Numbered from the stretch's first letter, positions 10,095 through 18,251 are shown. The stretch is 64,000 bases of DNA from G963662905 sp965230045 (GCA_965230045.1 OZ245940.1:682001-746000), one strand, 5' to 3'. Translations and numbers: made by a program. The notes: a model not told the origin generated them from the letters alone.

Positions 10095-10126
10095 TTTGCA
10101 AACCTAAGGCATTTGTTATATTTTTG
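10095..10126 (+). promoter_or_regulatory. Putative promoter of the first TonB-like gene
   Basis: TTTG at 10095-10098 and TATTTTTG at 10119-10126 are 20 bases apart, close to the Bacteroidota -33/-7 arrangement. A second weaker -7-like sequence (GATTTTTGC, 10160-10168) lies nearer the gene, so the exact start of transcription is uncertain. Confidence 0.45.
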
Positions 10127-10206
10127 GGCTGAATTTTAATTGCTGCTTAAAGGCGGCCTGATTTTTGCAGATATTTTAGAAGTTAATCAATAAATTAATC
10201 CAAGCC

Positions 10207-10890
10207 ATGGAAGTTAAAAAATCACCAAAAGCTAATCTGGAGACAAAGAGGACAATCTTTATCCAGTTGGGTTTGGTCGTGGCCCTGGGTTTGGTTCTTT
10301 TAGGTTTCGAATACAAAAGCTACGATAAAATCGAGCTTGAAATGGTTGAGCGCGTTGTGGAAGATATTCCAGAAGAGCTTGTCCAGATTACGAAACAGGA
10401 AGTTAAGCCTCCGGCACCAAAACCTCCACCACAGACTACAATCCTGAAAATTGTTGAAGATGATGTAGAAGTTGAAGACGACATCATCATCGATGCCGAA
10501 GCCGATGAGGATATGGAAGTAGAAGAGTACATTCCTATCGAGGTTGAGGAAGAAGAGGAAATCGTTGAAGAAGAAATTTTCACCGTTGTTGAAACCATGC
10601 CCGGTTTTCCAGGTGGAGAAATCGAACGCATCAAATTCCTCCAGAAAAACATTAAGTATCCCCAAATGGCACGCGAAAGCCAAATCCAGGGTACTGTTTA
10701 TGTAACTTTCGTTGTGGAAACCGACGGAAAAGTGACTGACGTTCGGGTACTTCGTGGTATCGGCGGAGGTTGCGACGAAGAAGCTGTCCGCGTTATTAAA
10801 ATGATGCCGAAATGGAATGCCGGTAAACAACGTGGTAAACCCGTTCGTGTACAGTTTAACATGCCAATTAAATTTACGTTACAGGGTTAG
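10207..10890 (+). CDS. TonB-family energy transducer (first of tandem pair)
   Basis: TonB-like proteins span the periplasm from an inner-membrane anchor and transmit proton-motive-force energy to outer-membrane receptors. The 227-residue product has a short cytoplasmic N-terminus, one membrane helix (about residues 18-34, IQLGLVVALGLVLLGF), then a Pro segment (PPAPKPPPQTT, about 75-85) and a long run dominated by Glu, Asp and Val to about residue 133. A TonB C-terminal domain follows (about 140-227), marked by YPQMARESQIQGTVYVTF, RGIGGGCDEEAVRV and MPIKFTL. ExbB and ExbD are not encoded nearby. The very acidic linker differs from the Lys/Pro-rich linkers of proteobacterial TonB. It is closely related to the following gene, so the pair looks like a tandem duplication. 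Which receptor it serves is unknown. Confidence 0.9.
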   Translation: MEVKKSPKANLETKRTIFIQLGLVVALGLVLLGFEYKSYDKIELEMVERVVEDIPEELVQITKQEVKPPAPKPPPQTTILKIVEDDVEVEDDIIIDAEADEDMEVEEYIPIEVEEEEEIVEEEIFTVVETMPGFPGGEIERIKFLQKNIKYPQMARESQIQGTVYVTFVVETDGKVTDVRVLRGIGGGCDEEAVRVIKMMPKWNAGKQRGKPVRVQFNMPIKFTLQG

Positions 10891-10913
10891 TAACAATATT
10901 TTATGTATGAAGC

Positions 10914-10946
10914 AGGCCTGTTTGTCAAAAGCAAACGGGCCTTTTC
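10914..10946 (+). terminator. Rho-independent terminator after the first TonB-like gene
   Basis: The stem AGGCCTGTTTG (10914-10924) pairs with CAAACGGGCCT (10932-10942) with one G-T wobble, and is followed by a short T run. Confidence 0.7.
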
Positions 10947-11110
10947 AGTTTTAGGAAATATCCCTCCGGTACACACTGTTAATAAAGGTTTTACTTACAC
11001 TACTTCCCTCCTCGAAATTCTGTAAATTATTTTTTAAATCAGCGGGTTATAAGATATTACGGCCTGGTTTTTGTAAAATTTTATGTATTAACCACATAAA
11101 TTAGTGTATC

Positions 11111-11791
11111 ATGGAAATTAAGAAATCACCAAAAGCAAATCTGGAAAGAAAGCGATTGCTTTTTTTTCAAATGGGTCTTATTGTCGCCCTCAGTTTAAGC
11201 CTTTTAGGTTTTGAATGGAAAAGCTATGAACTGTCTTTAATGCCTCAAGGAGAGCGAATTGTGGAAGATATTCCCGAGGAATTGGTTCAAATTACAAAGC
11301 ACTTAGCAAAACCCCCTCTTCCTAAACCCCCAATAAGAACAACAATACTTCAGATTGTGACCAACGACATCGAGCCGGATGACTTTATAATAGTTGATGC
11401 AGGCTTTAATGAAGAGGATGAAAACGAATATTATTTTCCTGAGCTTGATCCTGAAGAGGAGGAAATTATTGAGGATGAGCCACATATTTTTGTTCAGAAT
11501 TATCCATCATATCCCGGAGGAGAGAATGAGAGGGTTCGTTTTCTAAGAGCAAATATCCGTTATCCCCAATTGGCACGTGAAAGACAAATACAGGGAACTG
11601 TGCATTTATCATTTGTCGTGGAAAAAGACGGAAGCATTACTAATGTAAGTGTCGAACGCGGTATTGGCGGCGGCTGTGATGCAGAGGCCGTGCGTGTTGT
11701 AAAAATGATGCCGAAATGGAACCCTGGCAAACAATGGGGCAAAGCAGTAAGGGTTCGCTATAATATGCCCATTAAGTTTTCATTGCGTTAA
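11111..11791 (+). CDS. TonB-family energy transducer (second of tandem pair)
   Basis: This paralog of the preceding gene has 226 residues and the same layout: N-terminus MEIKKSPKANLERKR, membrane helix about residues 17-34 (FQMGLIVALSLSLLGF), Pro segment (KPPLPKPPIRTT), acidic linker rich in Asp and Glu, and a TonB C-terminal domain (YPQLARERQIQGTVHLSF, RGIGGGCDAEAVRV, NMPIKFSLR). The two membrane and C-terminal regions are nearly superimposable, while the linkers have diverged and this one contains more aromatic residues. A terminator separates the two genes, so they are probably transcribed separately; I see no consensus -7 box at good spacing here. Specialisation toward different receptors is a reasonable inference but is not shown by the sequence. 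Confidence 0.9.
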   Translation: MEIKKSPKANLERKRLLFFQMGLIVALSLSLLGFEWKSYELSLMPQGERIVEDIPEELVQITKHLAKPPLPKPPIRTTILQIVTNDIEPDDFIIVDAGFNEEDENEYYFPELDPEEEEIIEDEPHIFVQNYPSYPGGENERVRFLRANIRYPQLARERQIQGTVHLSFVVEKDGSITNVSVERGIGGGCDAEAVRVVKMMPKWNPGKQWGKAVRVRYNMPIKFSLR

Positions 11792-11811
11792 GCCGTTTTT
11801 ATTATAAAAGT

Positions 11812-11840
11812 GGAATTGTCCGTTCATTCCGGGCAATTCC
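11812..11840. terminator. Bidirectional terminator between the second TonB-like gene and uvrC
   Basis: GGAATTGTCC (11812-11821) pairs with GGGCAATTCC (11831-11840) with one wobble. T-rich tracts lie on both sides in the relevant orientations, fitting the convergent genes. Confidence 0.6.
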
Positions 11841-11841
11841 T

Positions 11842-13659
11842 TTATGCTTCTTTCTTTTTAAAATGTTCCTTGATTATGCGGGCTTTTGCCGGCCCGCTCA
11901 CTGCAGCAATTTCCTCTTTGGACGCTTCACGGATTTTTTTTACTGACCGGAATTTTTTCAGCAGTAGTTCTGCCGTTTGAACCCCGATTCCTTTAATCGA
12001 AGTCAGTTCGGTTTTTAAGGTGCCTTTATCGCGCCTTGATCGGTGATGGGTAATTCCAAAACGGTGTGCTTCATCCCGAAGAAACTGTATTGTGCGCAGG
12101 CTTTCCGAAGCCTTGTCGATATATAATGGGATGGAATCGCCGGGGAAATAAATTTCTTCCAGCCTCTTGGCAATACCGATAATGGTAATTTTTCCCCGCA
12201 AACCCAGTTTGTCTAAACTTTTTACCGCGGCACTGAGCTGTCCTTTTCCCCCATCAACTATAATGAGCTGTGGCAGCTCTTTTTCTTCGTCGAGAAGCCT
12301 TTTGTAACGGCGGTAAATAACTTCCTCCATACTGGCAAAATCGTTGGGGCCTTCAACTTCTTTGATGAGATAATGGCGGTAGCCTTTTTTATAAGGTTTG
12401 GCATCCTTGAACATCACCATTGCCGCAACCGGATAAGCTCCTTGAAAATTGGAGTTGTCGAAACATTCGATTTGTTTGGGGAGCACATTCATCCGCAGGT
12501 CTTTTTGCAGGCGTTCCAAAATACGGCGGCTGTGCCGTTCCGGATCAACCAAAGAGCGCTGTTTGTCTTTTTCCAGTTTATAATATTTCAGGTTGCGCTC
12601 AGAAAGTTCCAGAAGGTGCTTTTTATCGCCGATTTTTGGTAAAGTATATCTTACACCGGGCAGCTGATCGTCAGGAAGGAAAGGCAGGATAATTTCTTCT
12701 GCCGTGCTGTGCAGTTTCTCCCTGATGTCGAGCATGGCATGCAACAGCAGGTTTTCTTTGTTTTCGTCCAGTTTCTTTTTCAGCTCCACGGTATGTGCCT
12801 GCACAATTGCGCCATCAATAATTTTCAGGTAGTTCACAAAGGCTTCGTTGCCATCTTCCAGAATGCTGAAAACATCGGCATCGTGAATGCCCGGGCTTAC
12901 CACCGTTGATTTGGATTGGTAGCGTTCAAGAATTTCAATTTTGTCTTTAATGCCCTGTGCTTTTTCAAAATCCATATTGGCAGCAAATTCCTGCATCAGG
13001 TTTTTGAGCTGCCGCAATACCTGGCTGATATTTCCTTTGATGATGTGGCGAATTTGCTCAATATTTTTCAGATAGTCCGATTGGCTTTGTTTTCCAACAC
13101 ATGGAGCATGGCAGTTGCCTATATGATATTCCAGGCAGACTTTAAATTTGCCGGCAGCAATATTCAGTTGGTCCAGGCGGAGCTTGCAATTACGCAAAGG
13201 ATATAGCTGCCGGACAAGCTCAAGCAGGGTGTTCATCATCTTTACCGAAGCATAAGGGCCGTAATAATCAGAACCGTCTCGTATTACATTGCGTGTTGAA
13301 AAAATGCGTGGAAAAGGTTCTTTCTTGATGCAGATCCATGGGTACGTCTTGTCATCCTTGAGCTGGATATTGTATTTTGGCTGATGCTTCTTGATGAGGT
13401 TGTTTTCCAGCAAAAGGGCATCTGTTTCTGAATCAACCACTATAACGTGCAGATCCATAATCCTGCGCACCAGCATTTTGACTTTGCCGCTGGCTTTGCG
13501 GTCGCCTGTGAAATAGCTTGAAACCCGTTTTTTCAGGTTTTTTGCTTTTCCGACATAAATGATCGTGCCTTCTTTATCGAAATACTGATAAACGCCGGGT
13601 TTTCCGGGCAGGTTTTTGATTTTCTGCTGAAGTATGTCGGATTTATCGCTCAGGCTCAT
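11842..13659 (-). CDS. uvrC: Excinuclease ABC subunit C
   Basis: UvrC makes the dual incisions around a lesion recognised by UvrA and UvrB in nucleotide excision repair. The 605-residue product is full length. It begins with a GIY-YIG nuclease domain (PGKPGVYQYFDKEG, IIYVGKAKNLKKRV, about residues 18-50), followed by a UVR motif region (MDFEKAQGIKDKIEIL, about 234-249). The RNase H-like second nuclease domain contains IECFDNSNFQG and LIIVDGGKGQL, and a C-terminal helix-hairpin-helix (LTSIKGIGVQTAELLLKKF) completes the protein. Its ATG overlaps the TGA of thiL by one base pair step (ATGA), so the two are translationally coupled. Assignment is secure. Confidence 0.97.
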   Translation of the reverse strand: MSLSDKSDILQQKIKNLPGKPGVYQYFDKEGTIIYVGKAKNLKKRVSSYFTGDRKASGKVKMLVRRIMDLHVIVVDSETDALLLENNLIKKHQPKYNIQLKDDKTYPWICIKKEPFPRIFSTRNVIRDGSDYYGPYASVKMMNTLLELVRQLYPLRNCKLRLDQLNIAAGKFKVCLEYHIGNCHAPCVGKQSQSDYLKNIEQIRHIIKGNISQVLRQLKNLMQEFAANMDFEKAQGIKDKIEILERYQSKSTVVSPGIHDADVFSILEDGNEAFVNYLKIIDGAIVQAHTVELKKKLDENKENLLLHAMLDIREKLHSTAEEIILPFLPDDQLPGVRYTLPKIGDKKHLLELSERNLKYYKLEKDKQRSLVDPERHSRRILERLQKDLRMNVLPKQIECFDNSNFQGAYPVAAMVMFKDAKPYKKGYRHYLIKEVEGPNDFASMEEVIYRRYKRLLDEEKELPQLIIVDGGKGQLSAAVKSLDKLGLRGKITIIGIAKRLEEIYFPGDSIPLYIDKASESLRTIQFLRDEAHRFGITHHRSRRDKGTLKTELTSIKGIGVQTAELLLKKFRSVKKIREASKEEIAAVSGPAKARIIKEHFKKKEA

Positions 13660-14720
13660 TCATCATCCTTTTCGTATTGCTTCACCCAGCCGGGGGCGCT
13701 AAGTTCAATCAGGCGGTCATCGGAAGTAACCATGGCGCAGGATGATCCTTCGGCGGTAATATGCCCAATGCTGTTTAAGCCCTGAATGTCCTTGATCTTT
13801 TCGTAATCAGAAGGTTTTATGGTCATCAGAAATTCATAGTCCTCACCACCATTGAGCGCGGCTGTTACCGGGTTGATTTTGAATTCTTCTGAGAGTTTAA
13901 AGCTTTGCTCATCAATCGAGATCCTGTTTTCGTAGAGATGGCAGCCGCAATTGCTTTCATTGCAAATCTGCATCAGGTCGGATGCCAGCCCGTCGCTCAC
14001 ATCAATCATAGATGTAGGGACAACTCCCTTCTCACGGATTTCTTCCAGGATTTTCACAGGAAGTTCGGGTTTTAGCTGGCGTTCCAAAAGATAGTCAAAT
14101 GAGCCCAGCTCGGGTTGCATATTGGGGTTGGCTTTAAAAACCTGTTTTTCCCTTTCAAGCAGCAAAAGCCCCAGATAAGCTGCGCCAAAATTGCCGCTTG
14201 CCATAATAATGTCGTTTTGGCTTGCATTCTGACGGTAAGTCAGCTGGTTTTCCTTTGCTGTTCCTGTTGCCGTTACACTGATTGCCAGTCCAATAGCTGA
14301 AGATGAGATATCGCCGCCATTGAGGTCAACGCCATAGCGTTCGCAGGCCATTTCAACGCCTTGATACAGCTCTTCAATGGCTTCCAGGCTGAAACGGTTG
14401 GAAAGGCCCAGGCCGATAAGAATAGAATCGGGTGTGCCGTTCATGGCATAAATATCGGCAATGGCTGCCACAACAATTTTATACCCCAGATGCTTCAAAG
14501 GAGTATAAGAGAGGTCGAAATGTACTTTTTCGGTGAAAAGTTCTGTGCTGACCAGTGTCCTGAAACCCGAATGATCCAGTATTGCAACGTCATCGCCTAC
14601 TCCTTTTATAGTGTTTTTATTGCGCGATTTGAGGTTCTTTGTAAGGGCCTTAATCAGGCCAAATTCTCCAAGCTCCGATATTTCAGTGCGTTTGGCTTTT
14701 TTTGATCTGTCTTCAAACAT
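13656..14720 (-). CDS. thiL: Thiamine-monophosphate kinase
   Basis: ThiL phosphorylates thiamine monophosphate to the active cofactor thiamine pyrophosphate. From ATG at 14720 the product is 354 residues, starting MFEDRSKKAKRTEISELG. Family features are GEFGLIKAL, the Mg-ATP motif VGDDVAILDH, DIYAMNGTPDSILIGLGL, GVDLNGGDISSS and SMIDVSDGLASDL. An in-frame ATG at 14753 would add 11 residues, but the TATTTTTGC promoter box lies between the two ATGs, so the shorter form is chosen. That box is only three bases from the ATG, which implies a very short or absent 5' leader. The gene is coupled to uvrC by an ATGA overlap; no functional link between the two is evident. Confidence 0.95.
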   Translation of the reverse strand: MFEDRSKKAKRTEISELGEFGLIKALTKNLKSRNKNTIKGVGDDVAILDHSGFRTLVSTELFTEKVHFDLSYTPLKHLGYKIVVAAIADIYAMNGTPDSILIGLGLSNRFSLEAIEELYQGVEMACERYGVDLNGGDISSSAIGLAISVTATGTAKENQLTYRQNASQNDIIMASGNFGAAYLGLLLLEREKQVFKANPNMQPELGSFDYLLERQLKPELPVKILEEIREKGVVPTSMIDVSDGLASDLMQICNESNCGCHLYENRISIDEQSFKLSEEFKINPVTAALNGGEDYEFLMTIKPSDYEKIKDIQGLNSIGHITAEGSSCAMVTSDDRLIELSAPGWVKQYEKDDE

Positions 14721-14723
14721 GCT

Positions 14724-14732
14724 GCAAAAATA
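14724..14732 (-). promoter_or_regulatory. Putative -7 promoter element of thiL-uvrC
   Basis: The minus strand reads TATTTTTGC, a perfect TAnnTTTG match, ending only three bases before the thiL ATG (14720). Transcription would begin at or beside the start codon. Confidence 0.55.
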
Positions 14733-14835
14733 CGGATTTTCAAGCGAATACATAATTATTTATAATCCTAATTAATTGTAGTTATTGATTTTAAAACCTT
14801 TAAGTATCTGAGTTGTTTTGATCTTGTATTTACTT

Positions 14836-14843
14836 TATTTTTG
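14836..14843 (+). promoter_or_regulatory. Putative -7 promoter element upstream of the adaptor gene
   Basis: TATTTTTG matches the Bacteroidota -7 consensus; a TTTG at 14817-14820 could serve as the -33 element. The gene starts 168 bases downstream, beyond the structured element at 14861-14983, which would then form part of the 5' leader. Confidence 0.45.
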
Positions 14844-14860
14844 TGCAAAAGAATTAATTA

Positions 14861-14983
14861 GAGTTCGTCTATAAAGTCTCCCGAAGCTTCGGGATTGCTC
14901 AAAATCCAAATCCTCAAATACTTGAGTATTATCCGGTTTGGATTTTTCACACGCCTTGAATTTGAACTTTATAGAGCAAACTC
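14861..14983. repeat. Structured intergenic element with nested inverted repeats
   Basis: The outer arms are 14861-14877 and 14966-14983; they share a perfect 10-base pairing (TCTATAAAGT with ACTTTATAGA) extended by GAGTT/AACTC. Inside are a perfect 14-base palindrome CCCGAAGCTTCGGG (14880-14893) and a second stem of AAAATCCAAA (14901-14910) with TTTGGATTTT (14937-14946), which encloses AATACTTGAGTATT. The whole could fold as a closed stem with two hairpins. It could be a small non-autonomous mobile repeat or a structured leader; nothing in the window decides between them. Confidence 0.55.
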
Positions 14984-14985
14984 CT

Positions 14986-15006
14986 GACATTATGGACAAA
15001 CACTAA
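14986..15006 (+). repeat. Dispersed 21-mer, copy 1
   Basis: GACATTATGGACAAACACTAA directly follows the structured element and ends five bases before the ATG of the adaptor gene. It matches the copy at 32237-32257 at 20 of 21 positions. Confidence 0.5.
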
Positions 15007-15011
15007 ATAAC

Positions 15012-16130
15012 ATGGGACGTAATTTAAAAACTGTTTTACTGGTATTGGTTTTATTGGCTGCATCAGCGGCAATCGCATATCTTTTTATGGGTATGAAAAA
15101 GGAGCCTGAAAAAGGAATGGTCAAAGCGCAAAAGCGCTATGTAAAAGCTGTTCCCGTTGAATACAGTACAGTGCGCAATGAGATTGAAGTATCCGGGCGC
15201 CTTTTGAGCTCAGAAACGTATAATCTTGCTGCTGAGGTTCAGGGCAGGATTCTGGAAGGTGCCGTGCCGCTGAAAAAAGGACAGAAATTCAGTAAAGGAG
15301 ATTTATTGTTCCGTATTTATGATGATGATGTGGAACAGGCCCTGCATGCCAGCAAAAGCCGGTTTTTAACCAGTTTGGCCAATATCTTACCGGATTTTAA
15401 AATTGATTTCCCGGAGAGTTTTGATAAATGGAACGACTTTTTTATGGCTGTGGACATCAAGAAACCCCTGCCCGAACTACCTGCGATCAGCGATAGGAAA
15501 GAGAAAACTTTTCTTGCCAGCCGAAATATACTGAGCGATTATTATTCCATTACGGGTGAGGAAATCCGTATGAAGAAATACCAGGTTTTTGCACCTTTTA
15601 ACGGAAGCTATACGGACGTTGTGCTCGAAGTTGGCGCAATCGCTAATCCGGGCAGCAAAATTGCAGGGATAATCCGTACCGATATTTATGAACTGGAAGT
15701 GCCGGTTGAAATCGATAATGCCGAATCGGTGAATAAAGGGGAGCAAATTATTGTGATGAACGAGAACCGCACCCAAAACTGGCCGGGTACTTTGGTGCGA
15801 AAAGCGGATTTTGTCGATCCCAATACACAATCTATTCCGGTTTTTATCCGCATCAGCCCGCGTTCTGCGGCGCCATTATACGAAGGGCAGTATCTGCGCG
15901 CTGTTTTTCCGGGCCAGGATATCGAAAACAGCATGGAAATTCCCCGCAACTCTGTGTTTAACCACGATGAAGTTTTTATTGTAGATGATGGCCGTTTAAC
16001 CAAAAAACGCATTGATATTAAGCAGGTAAATAACGAAACAGTGGTTTTCAGTGGCCTTCCTGAAGGTACATTAATCGTTGTGGAACCTTTGGTAAGTGCT
16101 TCGGAAGGAATTGCTGTTGAGGTAATCTGA
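15012..16130 (+). CDS. Periplasmic adaptor (membrane fusion) protein, HlyD/RND type
   Basis: Adaptor proteins bridge an inner-membrane transporter and an outer-membrane channel. The 372-residue product has an N-terminal membrane anchor (VLLVLVLLAASAAIAYLF, about 9-26). A lipoyl/barrel-sandwich half follows (SSETYNLAAEVQGRI, KKGQKFSKGDLLFRIYDDD) with only a short helical hairpin, then the returning half (YQVFAPFNGSYTDVVLEVG). Beta-barrel and membrane-proximal parts include LYEGQYLRAVFPGQ and MEIPRNSVFNHDEVFIV. The short hairpin suggests it does not itself reach a TolC-like channel by a long coiled coil. No RND permease, ABC exporter or TolC gene is adjacent; the next genes encode MlaE/MlaF-type proteins 84 bases downstream. 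A role with them is possible but unproven. The gene carries an unusual structured upstream region. Confidence 0.82.
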   Translation: MGRNLKTVLLVLVLLAASAAIAYLFMGMKKEPEKGMVKAQKRYVKAVPVEYSTVRNEIEVSGRLLSSETYNLAAEVQGRILEGAVPLKKGQKFSKGDLLFRIYDDDVEQALHASKSRFLTSLANILPDFKIDFPESFDKWNDFFMAVDIKKPLPELPAISDRKEKTFLASRNILSDYYSITGEEIRMKKYQVFAPFNGSYTDVVLEVGAIANPGSKIAGIIRTDIYELEVPVEIDNAESVNKGEQIIVMNENRTQNWPGTLVRKADFVDPNTQSIPVFIRISPRSAAPLYEGQYLRAVFPGQDIENSMEIPRNSVFNHDEVFIVDDGRLTKKRIDIKQVNNETVVFSGLPEGTLIVVEPLVSASEGIAVEVI

Positions 16131-16214
16131 CAGAATTCCGTTAATTTTTTAATTCCATACATCCTGCCGGCCTTTAACTAAAATTTGTATTTTAGCACAA
16201 AACAAAAAAGGATT

Positions 16215-16955
16215 ATGGCACTGTTTTCCTACATCGGAAGTTATATTATGCTTCTGCTATCTGTTTTGCGAAAACCGGAAAAATGGAGCGTTTTCCGCAA
16301 GCAGTTTTTTAGCGAAGTGCAACATTTTGGCATTGATTCCCTGGGAATTGTTGCGGTAATTTCCGTTTTTATGGGCGCAATCGTGACCATCCAAACCGCC
16401 TATAATATTGATTCGCCGCTGATTCCGGCTTCTATGATCGGTTTTACGGCGCGTCAGTCCGTTATTCTGGAATTTTCGCCAACGGTTATCAGCCTGATCC
16501 TTGCCGGAAAAGTAGGTTCACGCATTGCGTCAGAAATTGGCACCATGCGCGTTACAGAACAAATTGATGCACTTGAAATTATGGGGATCAACCCGGCATC
16601 TTATTTAATCCTTCCCAAAATTGTGGCATTGGTTTTTATCAATCCGATATTGATTGTTTTCAGTGTGTTTTTTAGCCTTGCCGGCGGATACCTCGTTGCT
16701 TTGCTGACAAGCCTTTTTTCCCCGGAAGATTATATCCTGGGAATTCGTTTTGCCTTTGAAGGATATACTGTTTTTTATATGCTGATTAAAACAGCGGTCT
16801 TTGCATTTATCATTGGTTCCGTATCGGGATACAGTGGTTTTCTGGTGAAAGGCGGAGCCCTCGAAGTGGGTGCTGCCAGTACCAAAGCCGTTGTGCACAG
16901 CAGCATTTGGATTATTTTGTTTAACCTGATCCTGACCCAACTCCTGCTCTCATGA
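16215..16955 (+). CDS. mlaE: MlaE-family ABC transporter permease
   Basis: MlaE-type permeases, with an MlaF ATPase and an MCE-domain MlaD protein, move phospholipids between the two membranes and maintain outer-membrane asymmetry. From ATG at 16215 (preceded by a purine-rich AAAAAAGGA) the product has 246 residues, the usual length, with about five to six hydrophobic segments. Typical family sequence includes FMGAIVTIQTAYNI, ARQSVILEFSPTVISLILAG, the loop KVGSRIASEIGTMRVTEQID that contacts the ATPase, and EIMGINPASYLILPK. The upstream TTG at 16185 lies in the AT-rich promoter-like region and is not used here. The stop overlaps the start of mlaF by four bases. No MlaD gene follows. Confidence 0.93.
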   Translation: MALFSYIGSYIMLLLSVLRKPEKWSVFRKQFFSEVQHFGIDSLGIVAVISVFMGAIVTIQTAYNIDSPLIPASMIGFTARQSVILEFSPTVISLILAGKVGSRIASEIGTMRVTEQIDALEIMGINPASYLILPKIVALVFINPILIVFSVFFSLAGGYLVALLTSLFSPEDYILGIRFAFEGYTVFYMLIKTAVFAFIIGSVSGYSGFLVKGGALEVGAASTKAVVHSSIWIILFNLILTQLLLS

Positions 16956-17707
16956 TTGAAGCCAAAAACATAAATAAATCCTTCGATGGGAAAGCGGTTT
17001 TAAAGAATGTTTCGGTTTCCTTCGAGCCGGGTGTTACAAACCTGATTATCGGTCAGAGTGGTAGCGGGAAAACGGTTTTAATGAAAAGCCTGGTGGGATT
17101 GCATAAAACTGATTCGGGTGCAATTTATTATAACGACAGGAATTTTTCCGCGATGAGCTTTGATCAGAAAAAAGCGATCCGCAAAGAAATTGGGATGCTT
17201 TTTCAGGGAGGGGCGCTTTTTGATTCCCTCACGGTAGAGGAAAATGTGATGTTCCCGCTTAATATGTTCACGGATTGGCCTGCCGAAAAGAAACGTGAGC
17301 GGGTTGATTTTTGCCTCGGACGTGTAAACCTTGATGGCGTGAATAAACGGATGCCCTCAGAATTGAGCGGAGGAATGGTCAAACGTGTCGCTATTGCACG
17401 GGCTATTTCCATGAACCCCAAATACCTTTTCTGCGATGAACCCAACAGCGGCCTGGATCCGCACACAGCCGGAGTAATTGATAAATTGATCAGCGAAATC
17501 ACCCATGAATACGGAATCACAACCGTAATCAACACCCATGATATGAATTCTGTGCTGGAAATCGGCGAACGGATCGCGTACATTTATAAAGGCGAATTAT
17601 GGTGGCAGGGATCGAATGAGGATGTACTTACAACCGATAATCCGGAATTGCAGGATTTTATTTTTTCAACAGAACTGACAAGACGATTAAAAAAGAGAAA
17701 AATATGA
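16952..17707 (+). CDS. mlaF: MlaF-family ABC transporter ATP-binding protein
   Basis: This is the ATPase that powers the MlaE-type lipid transporter at the inner membrane. The 251-residue product has Walker A GQSGSGKT (about residues 34-41), the Q-loop MLFQGGALFDSLTVEENV, the signature LSGGMVKRVAIARA, Walker B YLFCDEPNSGLDP and the switch His in INTHDMNS. The signature GGM and the LFDSLTV Q-loop are characteristic of the MlaF branch. It overlaps mlaE upstream and cvpA downstream by four bases each (ATGA), so the three are probably translated together. Assignment to the branch is firm; the substrate is inferred. Confidence 0.95.
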   Translation: MIEAKNINKSFDGKAVLKNVSVSFEPGVTNLIIGQSGSGKTVLMKSLVGLHKTDSGAIYYNDRNFSAMSFDQKKAIRKEIGMLFQGGALFDSLTVEENVMFPLNMFTDWPAEKKRERVDFCLGRVNLDGVNKRMPSELSGGMVKRVAIARAISMNPKYLFCDEPNSGLDPHTAGVIDKLISEITHEYGITTVINTHDMNSVLEIGERIAYIYKGELWWQGSNEDVLTTDNPELQDFIFSTELTRRLKKRKI

Positions 17708-18249
17708 GTTTCAGTTACATTGACCTGTTCATCGCTTTGCCATTGGCATTTTTTGCATACCGTGGCTTTATCAAAGGATTGATTGTGGAAGTTGCCTCGC
17801 TTGTGGCCCTGGTGCTCGGAATTTACGGCGCCGTTTATTTTTCGGGCTATGCACAGTCTTTCCTGTCGCAGCATCTCGATTTTGATGAAGGTGTCCTGAA
17901 AATTATTGCATTTGTCGTTACCTTTCTGATTGTGATTATTGTGGTTCACCTGATTGGGAAAATTGTCGAGAAAATCGCGGAAGCTATTGCTTTAGGAGCA
18001 GTAAACAAAATTCTTGGGCTGGTCTTTGGCCTAATAAAAGGCGCTTTTTTGATCAGTGTACTCCTTTATTTGATCAATACATTCACCGGAAAAACCATCA
18101 TCTCCGATGAAGAATGCAGCAAGTCATATCTCTGCAAACCGGTTTCTGTAATTGCGCCAGCCATTTTTATTGGGATCGGTGATTTTGATATCGACAGCGA
18201 TTCAGTAGATGATGCGAAGAAAAAGGTGAAGAGCGCTACAAGTATCTAA
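17704..18249 (+). CDS. CvpA-family membrane protein
   Basis: The CvpA family comprises small inner-membrane proteins, named for colicin V production in E. coli and also implicated in envelope stress resistance; the molecular function is unsettled. The 181-residue product has four hydrophobic segments. These include the N-terminal YIDLFIALPLAFFAYRGF, the family-typical KGLIVEVASLVALVLGIYGA (about 25-44), VVTFLIVIIVVHLIGKIV (about 69-86) and LGLVFGLIKGAFLISVLLYL (about 104-123). The C-terminal tail is soluble and ends in a Lys-rich stretch. It overlaps mlaF by four bases and occupies the position where mlaD might be expected, suggesting envelope-linked co-expression. An intrinsic terminator follows immediately. 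Confidence 0.88.
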   Translation: MSFSYIDLFIALPLAFFAYRGFIKGLIVEVASLVALVLGIYGAVYFSGYAQSFLSQHLDFDEGVLKIIAFVVTFLIVIIVVHLIGKIVEKIAEAIALGAVNKILGLVFGLIKGAFLISVLLYLINTFTGKTIISDEECSKSYLCKPVSVIAPAIFIGIGDFDIDSDSVDDAKKKVKSATSI

Positions 18250-18251
18250 TT

